A DNA stretch of 55,546 nucleotides from positions 1 through 55,546 of the forward strand of contig JASGUQ010000034.1 in NCBI GenBank assembly GCA_030057655.1, written 5' to 3'. The notes below the pieces were generated by a model, which was not told where the DNA came from, ran no database searches, and saw only the letters and a program-made list of their open reading frames with translations. Source of the stretch: Bacillota bacterium. Lineage in GTDB: Bacteria > Bacillota > Clostridia > Christensenellales > Aristaeellaceae. Shown piece by piece: positions 15,881 to 24,389 of this stretch. The number at the start of each line of letters is the position of its first letter. Position 1 is the first letter of the stretch. Position numbers and translations under genes: made by a program.

Positions 15881-16047
15881 ACGCCAGAATCCTTTGCTCT
15901 TTCAATCGTTTCCCTCATCAGCATCATCCTGTCCTGATCTGAAAGACCAGGCGCGGTGATCGCCTCCGGCCAGACGGCGCTTTTCTGATTCCAGTATACC
16001 TCGGTTGTTGCTTTGGTCAATGAGAAGATCTTTTTCCCGCTCCCCAA
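15865..16047 (-). CDS. Hypothetical fragment preceding zinc-ribbon copy B
   Basis: The frame is closed by a stop just upstream of a TTG at 16047 and has no ribosome site, so the N-terminus is uncertain and may be lost. Its C-terminal part (APGLSDQDRMMLMRETIERA) is duplicated at 15543-15674, which argues that at least this part was once coding. It overlaps a plus-strand frame around 16013-16047, consistent with a junction between two broken genes. Confidence 0.3.
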   Translation of the reverse strand: MGSGKKIFSLTKATTEVYWNQKSAVWPEAITAPGLSDQDRMMLMRETIERAKDSGVWISN

Positions 16048-16216
16048 TCATCGCGTCCAGGCTCTTGCTTGTGCCCGCATCGTACAGGCAGGTGCGCCAG
16101 GCAGCAAGGGTGAAATGGTTGTGCAAGCATTTAGAATGTATTACTATGGTGAAGGAAAGCACTCAATATCAGATGCGGTCGTTCTGTACATCAGAAAAGA
16201 ATTGGAGGGATATTGA
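16013..16216 (+). pseudogene. 3' fragment of an unrecognised gene
   Basis: The frame has no convincing start (only a TTG without a ribosome site), but its last ~45 codons read like a normal protein end, with GEMVVQAFRMYYYGEGKHS and a closing YIRKELEGY. Its stop overlaps the TTG start of the next frame (TTGA), a normal coupling. It looks like the surviving tail of a truncated gene at the edge of the phage-derived region. Confidence 0.35.
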
Positions 16217-16428
16217 TATTTCTATATAAACGTTTTGACTATATGCCCCCAGGTAGTTTTGCAGTTCAGCCTGATGGATCGCCTGTTTTTTTGACAGAAG
16301 TTCCCGATGAGTTGAAAAATCGCCTTATAGAAGACTTGAAGAAACAACAAGCCGAACGAGAAGAAAAAAATGAACGACCCGCATTCTTTCGTTTACTGAT
16401 GGCAGCGGCGATGCTGGTTTCGTATTGA
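16213..16428 (+). CDS. Hypothetical protein (71 aa), TTG start
   Basis: A TTG start with GGAGG about 5 nt upstream, overlapping the preceding stop codon. The protein has PDGSPVFLTEVPDELKNRL, a charged helix (EDLKKQQAEREEKNE) and a hydrophobic end (LLMAAAMLVSY). No family recognised. Translational coupling to the truncated upstream frame suggests that it once belonged to a two-gene unit. Confidence 0.4.
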   Translation: MIFLYKRFDYMPPGSFAVQPDGSPVFLTEVPDELKNRLIEDLKKQQAEREEKNERPAFFRLLMAAAMLVSY

Positions 16429-16483
16429 ATGACAAAATGAAGTATGCTGCTGTCACAGGGAAAATCAATGGAGCGGTGTTTTA

Positions 16484-17104
16484 ATGAAAATCTTGGTCAC
16501 AGCCTTTGACCCCTTTAACGGGGAAAGCATCAACCCGGCGCAGGAAGCGCTGGCCCTGCTGCCGGACGCCATTGGGGAAGCGGAGATCAAAAAGTTGACC
16601 GTGCCAACGGTGTTCTTCGAGTCCGTCCGGGTGGTCATTGAGGCGATGGCGCTTTATCAGCCGGACGCGGTATTGATGCTGGGCCAGGCGGGAGGCCGGG
16701 AGGGCCTGACGGTGGAGCGGGTGGCCCTCAATTTTGCCGACGCCGACATCAGGGACAATCAGGGCCATCAGCCGCAGGAGGAACCCATTGAAAAAACGGG
16801 CCCGGCGGCCTATTTTGCCACCCTGCCCGTCAAAAAAATGGTCAGCGCCATCAGGGAAAATGGGCTACCCGCGCAAATCAGCAACACCGCCGGCACCTTT
16901 GTGTGCAATCACCTGTTCTATTCCGTCCTGCACCACATCAGCGCCCGTCAACTGCCCTGCAAGGCCGGGTTTATCCATTTGCCTTATTTGCCGGAGCAGG
17001 CGCAAAAACACAGCCCGGTGAAGCCTTCTATGCCGCTTGAAAAGCAGGTAAAAGGGATCATCCGCGCTGTCAGCGCGATCATCAGCGAGCATTATTTATT
17101 ATAG
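16484..17104 (+). CDS. pcp: Pyroglutamyl-peptidase I
   Basis: A 206-aa cysteine peptidase of family C15 that removes N-terminal pyroglutamate from peptides in the cytoplasm. The catalytic triad is visible: E78 (in LTVERVALN), C141 (in NTAGTFVCNHLFY) and H165 (in AGFIHLPYLP). The offset from the usual Bacillus numbering is three residues throughout. The N-terminal MKILVTAFDPF is diagnostic. Length is normal. GGAG is 8-11 nt before the ATG. It stands alone, convergent with the EamA gene, with a long inverted repeat in between. Confidence 0.95.
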   Translation: MKILVTAFDPFNGESINPAQEALALLPDAIGEAEIKKLTVPTVFFESVRVVIEAMALYQPDAVLMLGQAGGREGLTVERVALNFADADIRDNQGHQPQEEPIEKTGPAAYFATLPVKKMVSAIRENGLPAQISNTAGTFVCNHLFYSVLHHISARQLPCKAGFIHLPYLPEQAQKHSPVKPSMPLEKQVKGIIRAVSAIISEHYLL

Positions 17105-17108
17105 CCTT

Positions 17109-17270
17109 ATACCGAACGAATGAATAAATGCACAGAGGGGCTGAGGGATTTTGATGACTCCGCTAAGCCGAAAGAACGAGGCGTAGCCGCAGTCCTACGC
17201 TGAGTGAATGAGGCAACGCGGAGGCGCAAAAGAACCAGCCCATCAAAGCATTTATGATTGAGTTCGGTAT
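17109..17270. repeat. Long imperfect inverted repeat between convergent genes
   Basis: The left side from 17109 (ATACCGAAC, then TAAATGC, GGGCTG and CTCCGC) recurs in order on the complementary strand reading back from 17270. Arms are about 75 nt with an inner hairpin (GCGTAG with CTACGC). The whole interval can fold into one long stem, as in palindromic interspersed elements or small MITE-like elements. It also covers the 3' ends of both flanking genes and could act as a two-way terminator. Confidence 0.6.
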
Positions 17271-18133
17271 TAACCATCTGCAACGAGCGCCTTGTGGCGG
17301 TCCTGGCGGGGCTTTAAAACGCTGTACAGGCTGACGCTGAAAAGCACCAGGGCGGCGCCAAACAGGGAGAGCGCGCCCGGGTTCTCCCCCAGAAAGAGGA
17401 AGGCCCAGAAGGGGTTCATCACCGGCTCCACATTGGCCAGGATGGAGGCCGTGACCGGGTGCACCCCGGCCTTCATGCCCATTGAAAAAAACAGATAGCC
17501 CAGGGACAGGCAGACGCCCATCAAAACGACCGGGATCAGCGCGCTGATCGACAGGGTGAAATCCGGATCAAAGGGGATCGCGATCAAAAACAGGCTGCAC
17601 AGCAGGTTGCCCAGGTAGGCGTAATCCGTCGGGTCCGCGTCCTTCATGCGGGCGGCAAAAAAGACCAGGGCGAAGGTGAAGGCGGACAGCAGCGCCAAGG
17701 TGTCCCCCAAGAACGCGCCGCGCCGGAACCCGCTCATAAAGCACAGCACCACGCCCAGCATCACGGACAGGCCGATCCCGGCGTCCAGCAGGCTGGGCTT
17801 TTTGCCCTGAAAGACCCAGTAGCCCAGGATGACCACCACCGGCATGGCGTACTGCAGCACAATGGCGTTGGCGGCGGAGGTCATTTTGTTGGCGATGATA
17901 AACAGGGCTGAGGTGGCGGCCACGCCAAAGGCCCCGATCCAGTTGCCGCGGGTGAAGACCGGCTTAAAGCTTTTGCGCTTAAATGCGAACACCAAAGCGG
18001 TCAGCAGCGACCTGGCGCCGATGATGGAATACGCGCCCCAGGGCGCCCATTTGCTGAGCACGCCCGCGAAGCTCCAGGCCAGGCAGCATAAGATGATGTA
18101 CAGCGCCCCTGAGGGCTTAAAAGAAAACTTCAC
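17270..18133 (-). CDS. EamA/DMT-family membrane transporter
   Basis: A 287-aa integral membrane protein with about ten hydrophobic segments arranged as two EamA repeats. GTG start at 18133 with AGGAG 8 nt upstream. Landmarks are AWSFAGVLSKW in segment 1, GARSLLTALVFA in segment 2, and the second-repeat signature NVEPVMNPFWAFLFLGE near the end. Family members export small metabolites such as amino acids, but the substrate cannot be predicted from the sequence. It is monocistronic or co-transcribed with the secreted protein gene upstream (71-nt gap). Confidence 0.85.
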   Translation of the reverse strand: MKFSFKPSGALYIILCCLAWSFAGVLSKWAPWGAYSIIGARSLLTALVFAFKRKSFKPVFTRGNWIGAFGVAATSALFIIANKMTSAANAIVLQYAMPVVVILGYWVFQGKKPSLLDAGIGLSVMLGVVLCFMSGFRRGAFLGDTLALLSAFTFALVFFAARMKDADPTDYAYLGNLLCSLFLIAIPFDPDFTLSISALIPVVLMGVCLSLGYLFFSMGMKAGVHPVTASILANVEPVMNPFWAFLFLGENPGALSLFGAALVLFSVSLYSVLKPRQDRHKALVADG

Positions 18134-18203
18134 CTGCTCACTCCTGTCAATCAGCGTGTTGAAACACCTGACATCATAGCAGGAGACGGATGAGGAAGCA
18201 ATC

Positions 18204-19655
18204 TTACTTCAGGGTGAAAAACACCGGCTCCCTTTTTACGCGGGGCAAAAGGGTGATGAGGTCTTCCGTCAGCCAGGAAAGCCGCTTAGTGCCCACAATG
18301 TCGTCCGGCCGAACACGGTAGGGCAAGCCGCCTTCCATGGTGACCTCGCTTGAGGCCCCGCTTTCCAGGTCCAGCAGATAAAACCGGGTTTCCTCCTCCT
18401 CGTCTTTGGAAAAGGCCAGAAGCAGCCGCCTTCCATCCGGGGACAAAACAGCGTCTGTCGGCAAGCGGTACAGCAGCTGGCCGTCCCGCCAGATCTCCGC
18501 CCCGCGCGCCTCGTGGGCCGCGTCAAAGAGCAGGGCGCACGGGTCCGCAGCCACGACCTGGCCATCCCCATCCAGAACCAGCGCCTGATCAAACACCGTT
18601 TCATCCAGGTTGTCAACGCTCCGGGGCCAGGTAAAGATGTTGGAGGGCTTGGCCACGGAGCCGATGCTCAGGTTCAGGACGATCTGGCCAGCCCTGTAAT
18701 CCTTCACACCAAAGGCTTCCATCTTCAGGGAATAATCCTCCCCCGCCTTCATCAGAACTTCCCTGCGCTCCCCGTCCCAGGAAAACAGCAGGAGGCCTTT
18801 TTTGTCCCTGGCCCTGTAATCACGAAAACTCGTCATAAAGCCGGCGTTATCGGTAAAAATTCGCGATACATCCGCCCACTCGCCGGGGAAGGAAGCGATT
18901 TCTTTCTTTTCGCCTGCCGCAAGATTTTGCTCAAAGATCTGAATTTTGGACGCATAATCCTTTGTCATAGCGTAGTAAAAAGCATAGACGCTCTCATCCC
19001 CCGGGCCAAAGACCGCGTAATAAGGAACGCCGCCCTCAATCTTTTTCAGATCAAAAGTTCTGACATCCCCCAGGGCGGCAAATTGTTCGTCCAGCAGGGA
19101 GTAAACACCTTCCTTCAAATCCAGAAGGATGACGTTTACGCTGTACTTCCCATACACAAACACACTGGTGGGCGATGACACGATCGCCCTGCCGCCATCC
19201 TCCGACCAGTCAAGAAAGCTTTCCCTCAACATCATCCTGCCCATGTCCAGGTAGGACTGCAAAGGGGTGCCGCTCAGGGGCGTTTTGGGCGCCAGGAAGC
19301 GGAAGGAACCGTCCTTCAAATCGACCGAGGCCGGAAAATCCTCAAAACCGATCAGCGCCCTTTCCCCGTCAGGTGACAGGCTGATGAGGTTCGTTTTCCA
19401 GGCCAGTGCGGCCCCGTCCATCAGCACATCCTCATCAAGCAGGGTTTCCTTTTCCAGGCCCTTGCTCTGCGGATAGCCCTCCATTTTCATCAGCGCGTCT
19501 TTCAGGCGCTGCCATTCACGGTTGACCTCCTCCGCCTTTAAGATAAAAGAAAAAGAATCGTCAGCGGGCGTCAGCCGCGTTTCAGCGAGCACGGGAACCG
19601 TCAACGCGCCAAGCAGGGTCAGCGCCGCCAGCAGCAAAGCCATCCATCGTTTCAT
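18204..19655 (-). CDS. Secreted beta-propeller-like (TolB-type) protein
   Basis: A 483-aa exported protein. The start at 19655 (MKRWMALLLAALTLLG) has AGGAGG upstream and begins a signal peptide cleaved after VLA around residue 22; the longer frame to 19724 lacks a ribosome site. The mature part has repeated strand motifs of WD40/TolB type, such as LSPDGERALIGFED and LSPDGRRLLLAFS followed by FYLLDLESG. Several blades are implied but not clearly countable by eye. No catalytic residues recognised. A binding or sensing role outside the cell is inferred. Confidence 0.65.
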   Translation of the reverse strand: MKRWMALLLAALTLLGALTVPVLAETRLTPADDSFSFILKAEEVNREWQRLKDALMKMEGYPQSKGLEKETLLDEDVLMDGAALAWKTNLISLSPDGERALIGFEDFPASVDLKDGSFRFLAPKTPLSGTPLQSYLDMGRMMLRESFLDWSEDGGRAIVSSPTSVFVYGKYSVNVILLDLKEGVYSLLDEQFAALGDVRTFDLKKIEGGVPYYAVFGPGDESVYAFYYAMTKDYASKIQIFEQNLAAGEKKEIASFPGEWADVSRIFTDNAGFMTSFRDYRARDKKGLLLFSWDGERREVLMKAGEDYSLKMEAFGVKDYRAGQIVLNLSIGSVAKPSNIFTWPRSVDNLDETVFDQALVLDGDGQVVAADPCALLFDAAHEARGAEIWRDGQLLYRLPTDAVLSPDGRRLLLAFSKDEEEETRFYLLDLESGASSEVTMEGGLPYRVRPDDIVGTKRLSWLTEDLITLLPRVKREPVFFTLK

Positions 19656-19769
19656 CAGTATCCTCCTTCCGCCGGGAAAAGCGGTTGATACAATTATCAT
19701 AGCGACAAATACCGGGAAAAGCACAGAAACACCAGAATTTTACATTGGGCGGGAAGGAAAAAAGAACGC

Positions 19770-19791
19770 GGGGCGCTTTGGAAAGCGCCCC
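19770..19791 (-). terminator. Terminator after the BRO/DinD-like gene
   Basis: GGGGCGCTTT pairs with AAAGCGCCCC across two bases. On the minus strand it is followed by GCG and a T-rich run, so it serves the gene at 19877-20737. Confidence 0.7.
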
Positions 19792-19876
19792 CGAACCCCC
19801 TGAAACTTTTAATCAATATTGTTCTTTTGCTTCTTTCTTTCCGTTTATTCTTTGACACGGAATGGTTTTTCCTCAA

Positions 19877-20737
19877 TTACGGTTCCTGATTCTGGTCGTC
19901 CAGTTTCTTTGAAACATCCCCGATCACCCTGGAAAAATCAATCGCGTTTTTGCTGGTAATCACGGGCTTCCCGGTTTCTTTCTCGATCTCTTTGCGCGCG
20001 TTGCCCGCGATCGTCCCGCCGCGCCTGGCAGTATGGATGTTTTGCTCAAGCCCGACCGGGTTCTCGGCGCTTGTCAGCTCAGCCGTCGTGGCTTCAGCAA
20101 GCATGTTCAGCACCAGTTCGAGGGTGGACATATTGTCCCGCAGGTTTTCCTTTTTCAGGTTTTTATAATCTTTGTACTGGCGGGTCGTCATCCCGGACCA
20201 GGCCTTTGAGATCTCATTGGTCAAAATGGCGTATTCCCTGCCCTCATTAACGCCATGATCCTGCCAGGCGTCCGTCAATTCCTTTCTGACCTGAATGGCC
20301 TGAAGGCGCTGGTTGATCCATTCCCGGGTGTAACCCTTTTGCAGGTAGGTCTTTAGCGCCCGGTCAATGGTCAGTTCCGGGTCAATGATCTCGTCAACAC
20401 GCTCCTTGCCGACCTGGGCCAGCCACATTTTGAAGGGTTCGGCCTTGGGTGAGGGAATGGACTGGATCACGCGGAAGATGCCCTGCATGTCAGCGGCGTC
20501 TGTCATATACTTTTTACCATCCGAAGATTCCAGTTTCAGTTGTACGATTTTTTCGTACAACTGATCTGCGCCTTCTTCTTCCTTCAGTTTTCTTTTCAGA
20601 TCACTCCAATATCTTCTGGGGTTGGCGCTCTCCGTCAGCACACCAACCACATCCACAACAGAAAAATACCATTCCTCTTTTTCATTGTCCCAGACAGAGC
20701 GGATCTCCCGGTCGTCATACAACTTGATCTCATTCAT
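19877..20737 (-). CDS. BRO-N domain protein, DinD-like
   Basis: A 286-aa cytoplasmic protein. Residues about 1-110 are a BRO-N domain (KLYDDREIRSVWDNE, WYFSVVDVVGVLTES, and the ending KMWLAQVG). The rest is the helical region typical of DNA damage-inducible protein D relatives (YTREWINQRLQAIQVRKELT, then ILTNEISKAWSGMT). The C-terminus carries GGTIAGNARKEIE. Such proteins occur in both phages and chromosomes; DinD in E. coli inhibits RecA filaments. No LexA-type box is seen upstream here. Its own terminator at 19770-19791 closes the transcript. Confidence 0.8.
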   Translation of the reverse strand: MNEIKLYDDREIRSVWDNEKEEWYFSVVDVVGVLTESANPRRYWSDLKRKLKEEEGADQLYEKIVQLKLESSDGKKYMTDAADMQGIFRVIQSIPSPKAEPFKMWLAQVGKERVDEIIDPELTIDRALKTYLQKGYTREWINQRLQAIQVRKELTDAWQDHGVNEGREYAILTNEISKAWSGMTTRQYKDYKNLKKENLRDNMSTLELVLNMLAEATTAELTSAENPVGLEQNIHTARRGGTIAGNARKEIEKETGKPVITSKNAIDFSRVIGDVSKKLDDQNQEP

Positions 20738-20779
20738 CGCGGTATGCCTTTCAAATCAAAGATTTTTATCGTTCTTTTG

Positions 20780-20804
20780 CTTCTTTTCTTTCAAAGAAAA
20801 GAAG
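20780..20804. terminator. A/T-rich perfect hairpin after mutT
   Basis: CTTCTTTTCTTT and AAAGAAAAGAAG are perfect inverted copies around one base. It sits between mutT and the BRO/DinD-like gene and shares a 16-nt neighbour (GTTCTTTTGCTTCTTT) with 19821-19836. Confidence 0.45.
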
Positions 20805-20834
20805 ACCCCCGTTTTCCCGTTCCCTCGTTCTCCT

Positions 20835-21272
20835 TCAGCCTTCATAACAGCCTTCGCCAAAATCCGGGGGCGTGACGCCCCGCGCCATCGTGGCGATGAT
20901 GTCCGTATCAGCGGGACAAAAATCATAATCAGAAAGGCGCATCGGGTCTGCCCAGGCCAGGGCCGCGTGCTCCAGCCTGCGCGGGGTTCCGGAAATGATT
21001 TTCGCGTGATACAGGAACAGGCGCACCAGCAGGTCGGGGTAGGGATGGGTGACCTCCATGTACAAGGGGCCGACCGCAAGGCCCACGCCCAGTTCCTCCC
21101 TGCACTCCCGCAAAAGCGCCTGCTGATGTGTCTCCCCCTGTTCCACCTTGCCGCCTGGAAACTCCCACAAAAGCGCCCTGGCCTTGTGCGTAGGGCGCTG
21201 ACAGATGAGGACAGCGCCGCCCTCGTTCCAGATGAGCGCGGCGACCACCTCGGTAATCTTGCTGTCAGGCAT
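20835..21272 (-). CDS. mutT: Nudix hydrolase, MutT type
   Basis: A 145-aa Nudix protein that probably hydrolyses 8-oxo-dGTP to the monophosphate, cleaning the nucleotide pool. The Nudix box is complete: GGKVEQGETHQQALLRECRE followed by ELGV. The conserved lead-in LICQRPTHKARALLWEFPGG matches the MutT/CTP-pyrophosphohydrolase branch (the tail LEHAALAWADP is also typical). It follows murG on the same strand by 36 nt. Substrate choice between 8-oxo-dGTP and another dNTP cannot be fixed from the sequence. Confidence 0.88.
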   Translation of the reverse strand: MPDSKITEVVAALIWNEGGAVLICQRPTHKARALLWEFPGGKVEQGETHQQALLRECREELGVGLAVGPLYMEVTHPYPDLLVRLFLYHAKIISGTPRRLEHAALAWADPMRLSDYDFCPADTDIIATMARGVTPPDFGEGCYEG

Positions 21273-21308
21273 GGTCCTGCCCTTTCATTTGATATAGCTT
21301 ATCGGGAA

Positions 21309-22391
21309 TTACTTGTTCTCTTTCTTTTCGCGGAACAACTGCCCGATCAGGGAGAGCACCGCGCCGCTGCCGTCAGCATTGGGCTCCTTCATCTGGTTCG
21401 CCCTCAGTTCGTCCTTCCTGTCCATCAGTTCAAACAGCTTGTCCCTAAGGGTTTCGCCCGTCATGTTTTCCTGCATCAGGGTCAGCGCCAGGCCCCTTTT
21501 CTCAAAATCCTGGGCGTTTAAGATCTGGTCGCCGCGGCTGGCGCCCTTGGGATAAGGCACAAGCAGCATGGGCTTTTTCAGTGCCAGGAACTCGCTGATG
21601 GCGGTCGCGCCGGAGCGGGAGAGCACCAAGTCGGACGCCGCTAAAACGTCGCACAGCTCCCTGTCCACATACTCCGCCTGGAAATAGCCCTTTGTGCCCC
21701 TGAGCGTCTCGTCCAGTTTGCCTTTCCCGCACAGGTGCAGCACGTCCATTTGGGGCAGAATATCAGGCAGCGCCGCGCGCAGCGCCTCGTTGACCGCCTG
21801 CGCGCCCTGGCTGCCGCCCATCATCAGAAGGACCGGCTTTTTGCCGTCAAAGCCCGCGAATTTCAGGCCTTTTTCCCGGCTGCCCTCAAACAGCTCCCCG
21901 CGCATGGGCGTGCCGGTGTGCACGCCTTTCCTGCCAATCGCGGCCGCGCACTGCGGGAAGGTGGTGGCCACCTTCTTGGCGAAGAGCGCGCTGATTCGGT
22001 TGGCAAGCCCCGGGGTCAGGTCGCTCTCATGCGCCAGGACCGGGATGCCAAGCATAAAGGCCGCCGCCACCACCGGCACCGCCACAAAGCCGCCCTTTGA
22101 AAAGACCAGGCCGGGCCTGATCCCGCGCAGGATTTTGTATGACTGGAAGAAGCCCGCCAGCACGCGGAAGGGGTCTGTCAGGTTCCTGAATGAAAGATAC
22201 CGGCGCAATTTGCCGGAGGAGATCGCGTGATAGGCGACGCCCTCCCGCTCCCGCATCAGATCTTGCTCAATGCCGTCCCTGGTGCCGATGTAGTGGATCT
22301 CATACCCCGTTTCCTGCAGCCTGTTTAGCAGCGCCAGGTGCGGCGTGACATGCCCGGCGGTGCCGCCGCCGGTTAAAACCAGTTTTTTCAT
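21309..22391 (-). CDS. murG: UDP-GlcNAc:undecaprenyl-PP-MurNAc-pentapeptide GlcNAc transferase
   Basis: A 360-aa GT-B fold glycosyltransferase that adds GlcNAc to lipid I to make lipid II at the inner face of the membrane. Signature motifs are present: TGGGTAGHVTPHLALLNRL at the N-terminus, HYIGTRDGIEQDLM, LLMMGGSQGAQAVNEALR at the start of the second domain, and SRSGATAISEFLALKKPMLL in the UDP-GlcNAc site. Length is normal. It is not next to other mur or division genes, which is unusual; it lies between potC (23-nt gap) and mutT. Confidence 0.96.
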   Translation of the reverse strand: MKKLVLTGGGTAGHVTPHLALLNRLQETGYEIHYIGTRDGIEQDLMREREGVAYHAISSGKLRRYLSFRNLTDPFRVLAGFFQSYKILRGIRPGLVFSKGGFVAVPVVAAAFMLGIPVLAHESDLTPGLANRISALFAKKVATTFPQCAAAIGRKGVHTGTPMRGELFEGSREKGLKFAGFDGKKPVLLMMGGSQGAQAVNEALRAALPDILPQMDVLHLCGKGKLDETLRGTKGYFQAEYVDRELCDVLAASDLVLSRSGATAISEFLALKKPMLLVPYPKGASRGDQILNAQDFEKRGLALTLMQENMTGETLRDKLFELMDRKDELRANQMKEPNADGSGAVLSLIGQLFREKKENK

Positions 22392-22413
22392 AGCCTGTCC
22401 TTTGTTTCTTTTC

Positions 22414-23289
22414 TCAGTTCGCGCTCATCGCCCGCGCCCGGGCGGCCTGTTTCTCATCGCGCTTTAATCTCTTTTGCGTCCTGGCTTGCCACAATTGGCT
22501 CAAGCCCACGATCATGAACACCGCCGCCAGCATCAGCGTGCACAGCGCGTTCACATGCGGGGGCACGCCCACCTTCACCGAGGAATAGATCTTCAGCGGC
22601 AAGGTGTTTGTTTGCGGGCCGTTCACGAAAAAGGAGATTACAAAGTCGTCCATCGACATCGCAAACGCCAGCAGGCAGCCGGAGACCACCGCCGGCATCG
22701 CAAGCGGCAGCGTGATGGTAGTCAGCACTTTCAAGGGCGTCGCGCCCAGATCGCGCGCGGCCTCCTCCAGCCCCGGGTCCAGGGAGGAGAGCCTGCCCCT
22801 GACCGTGATAAAAATATAGGGCACGCAGAAGACCACGTGCGACAAGACCAGGGTGATCATGCCAAAGGGCAGCTTCATCAGCGTGAACAGCGCCATCAGC
22901 GCGATGCCCAGGATCAATTCCGGGATCATGATCGGCAGCACCGCCACCTGCTCGCCCAGGGACAGCGCCGCGTTCCCCGCCCTGCCCAGGATGCTCTTTT
23001 TAACCGGCCTTCTCACCAGGCCGATCGCGCCCAGGGTGCCCAGGATGGCAGACAGCAGGACCGACCAGACCGCGATGGTGACCGAGGTCATCAGCGGCCC
23101 GCCATAGCCCGAGGCCGGGTTGAACAGCGCCTCATACCACTGCAGGGAGAAACCCTCAAACTGGAAGTTCGCCGTCCGCCCCGGGTTGGAGTTAAAAGAA
23201 AACAGCACCACCACCAGGATGGGCAGGTACAGCAGGATCAAGATCAGCGCCAGGTACACATTGGCCCAGGGCGAGTTTTTCTTTTTCAC
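22414..23289 (-). CDS. potC: Spermidine/putrescine-type ABC permease PotC
   Basis: A 291-aa inner-membrane permease with six hydrophobic segments and a GTG start (AAGGAG-like site upstream). The binding-protein-dependent permease motif (EAA loop) reads LEEAARDLGATPLKVLTTIT. The N-terminal VYLALILILLYLPILVVVLFSFN and LQWYEALFN are typical of PotC. It is separated from potB by 233 nt of hairpin-rich DNA, whereas such genes are normally adjacent. It works with PotB and PotA in uptake of polyamines or a similar cation. Confidence 0.9.
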   Translation of the reverse strand: MKKKNSPWANVYLALILILLYLPILVVVLFSFNSNPGRTANFQFEGFSLQWYEALFNPASGYGGPLMTSVTIAVWSVLLSAILGTLGAIGLVRRPVKKSILGRAGNAALSLGEQVAVLPIMIPELILGIALMALFTLMKLPFGMITLVLSHVVFCVPYIFITVRGRLSSLDPGLEEAARDLGATPLKVLTTITLPLAMPAVVSGCLLAFAMSMDDFVISFFVNGPQTNTLPLKIYSSVKVGVPPHVNALCTLMLAAVFMIVGLSQLWQARTQKRLKRDEKQAARARAMSAN

Positions 23290-23522
23290 GGCGTCTCCTT
23301 TGGTTGAAATTGTTTAGGGTTATCAGGGGATTTCATCCGGCGGGATTCCGGAAACTTTCTTGAAAGAAAGTTTCCGGGCCTTCAAAGAACTTTTGTCTTT
23401 TGCTTATCATCTGAGGCCCTTTTTCTTCACGCGGTTATCTGTTCAGAATTCCGGGTCAAGGGAGCATCCCTTGTCAGGGGGCTTGGGGGATGAAATCCCC
23501 CAAGGTTCTCTTGTCTTCTTCC
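23290..23522. other. Hairpin-rich spacer between potB and potC
   Basis: No gene. It contains three inverted repeats: a 14-bp stem at 23348-23377 (CCGGAAACTTTCTT with its complement), a 7-bp stem at 23457-23473 (CAAGGGA/TCCCTTG), and a 10-bp stem at 23482-23504 (CTTGGGGGAT/ATCCCCCAAG). None has a clear T-run on the minus strand. The spacer may moderate potC expression or be inserted repeat DNA. Confidence 0.6.
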
Positions 23523-24389
23523 TTAGAACACCATGGAATCCGCCTTGCCGCCCATGCGCCGGTAGACCAGAATGACAAGTCCGGTGAGCGTGAGCAGAAC
23601 GACGGACAGCGCGGAGGCGAAGGGCAGGTCGCGGCTTTTTAAAAGCTCGTTATGCACCATGTTGCCCCAGAGCATGGTGTTGGACCCGCCCAGGAGGTCG
23701 GAGATAAAAAAGAGGCCGATGGAGGGGATGAAGGTGAGCACCAGCCCGGCCAGAACGCCCGGCAGGGTCATGGGCAGGGTGACGGTGAGGAAGGCGCGAA
23801 AGGGCGAGGCGCCCAGGTCGCGGGAGGCCTCCACCATGGCCCAGTCCATGCGCTCCACAGCGGAATAAACGGGCAGCACCATGAAGGGGATCATGGCGTA
23901 GATCATGCCCACCTGCACGGCAAAATCAGTATAGAGCATGCGGATGGGCTTCTCAATGAGTCCAAGGCTCAAAAACATCTGATTGAGGGGGCCGGTGGTG
24001 GACAGCAATATCTTCCAGCCATAGATGCGGATTAAGGCATTGGTCCAGAAGGGCACGATGAGCAGCATCATCAGCCAGGTCCTGGCGCGGGAGGAGGCCT
24101 TGGCCATGAAGTAGGCGAAGGGATAGCCCAGCGCCAGGCAAAAGAGCGCGGTAAAGAAGGCCAGGCGCAGGGACTGCAGGAGGGAGCGCAGGTAAAGCGG
24201 GCTTACAATGCGCTCATAATTGTGCAGGCCATAGGGCGCGCCGGCGGTGAAGTCCGCGCCGCGGGTCATGAGCGAGAGCCCGATGATGTACAGAAGGCTG
24301 AGCCCCACAAAAAGCGCGGCGTACAGCACCATGGGCAGGGCCATGGGCTGCCTGGAGGTCTGATGCCTTCCCAAAGCGGCTTTTGCCAT
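23523..24389 (-). CDS. potB: Spermidine/putrescine-type ABC permease PotB
   Basis: A 288-aa permease with six hydrophobic segments. The EAA loop reads MVEASRDLGASPFRAFLTVT. Typical PotB features are LYIIGLSLMTRG after segment 1, and DLLGGSNTMLWGNMVHNEL in the loop that precedes the last segment. The ATG shares its A with the potA stop, so translation is coupled. It forms the channel with PotC. Confidence 0.9.
   Translation of the reverse strand: MAKAALGRHQTSRQPMALPMVLYAALFVGLSLLYIIGLSLMTRGADFTAGAPYGLHNYERIVSPLYLRSLLQSLRLAFFTALFCLALGYPFAYFMAKASSRARTWLMMLLIVPFWTNALIRIYGWKILLSTTGPLNQMFLSLGLIEKPIRMLYTDFAVQVGMIYAMIPFMVLPVYSAVERMDWAMVEASRDLGASPFRAFLTVTLPMTLPGVLAGLVLTFIPSIGLFFISDLLGGSNTMLWGNMVHNELLKSRDLPFASALSVVLLTLTGLVILVYRRMGGKADSMVF

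Noticed and set aside
20700-20790. LexA-type box before the BRO/DinD-like gene
   Set aside because: A GAAC half-site is present but no GTTC partner at the correct distance.
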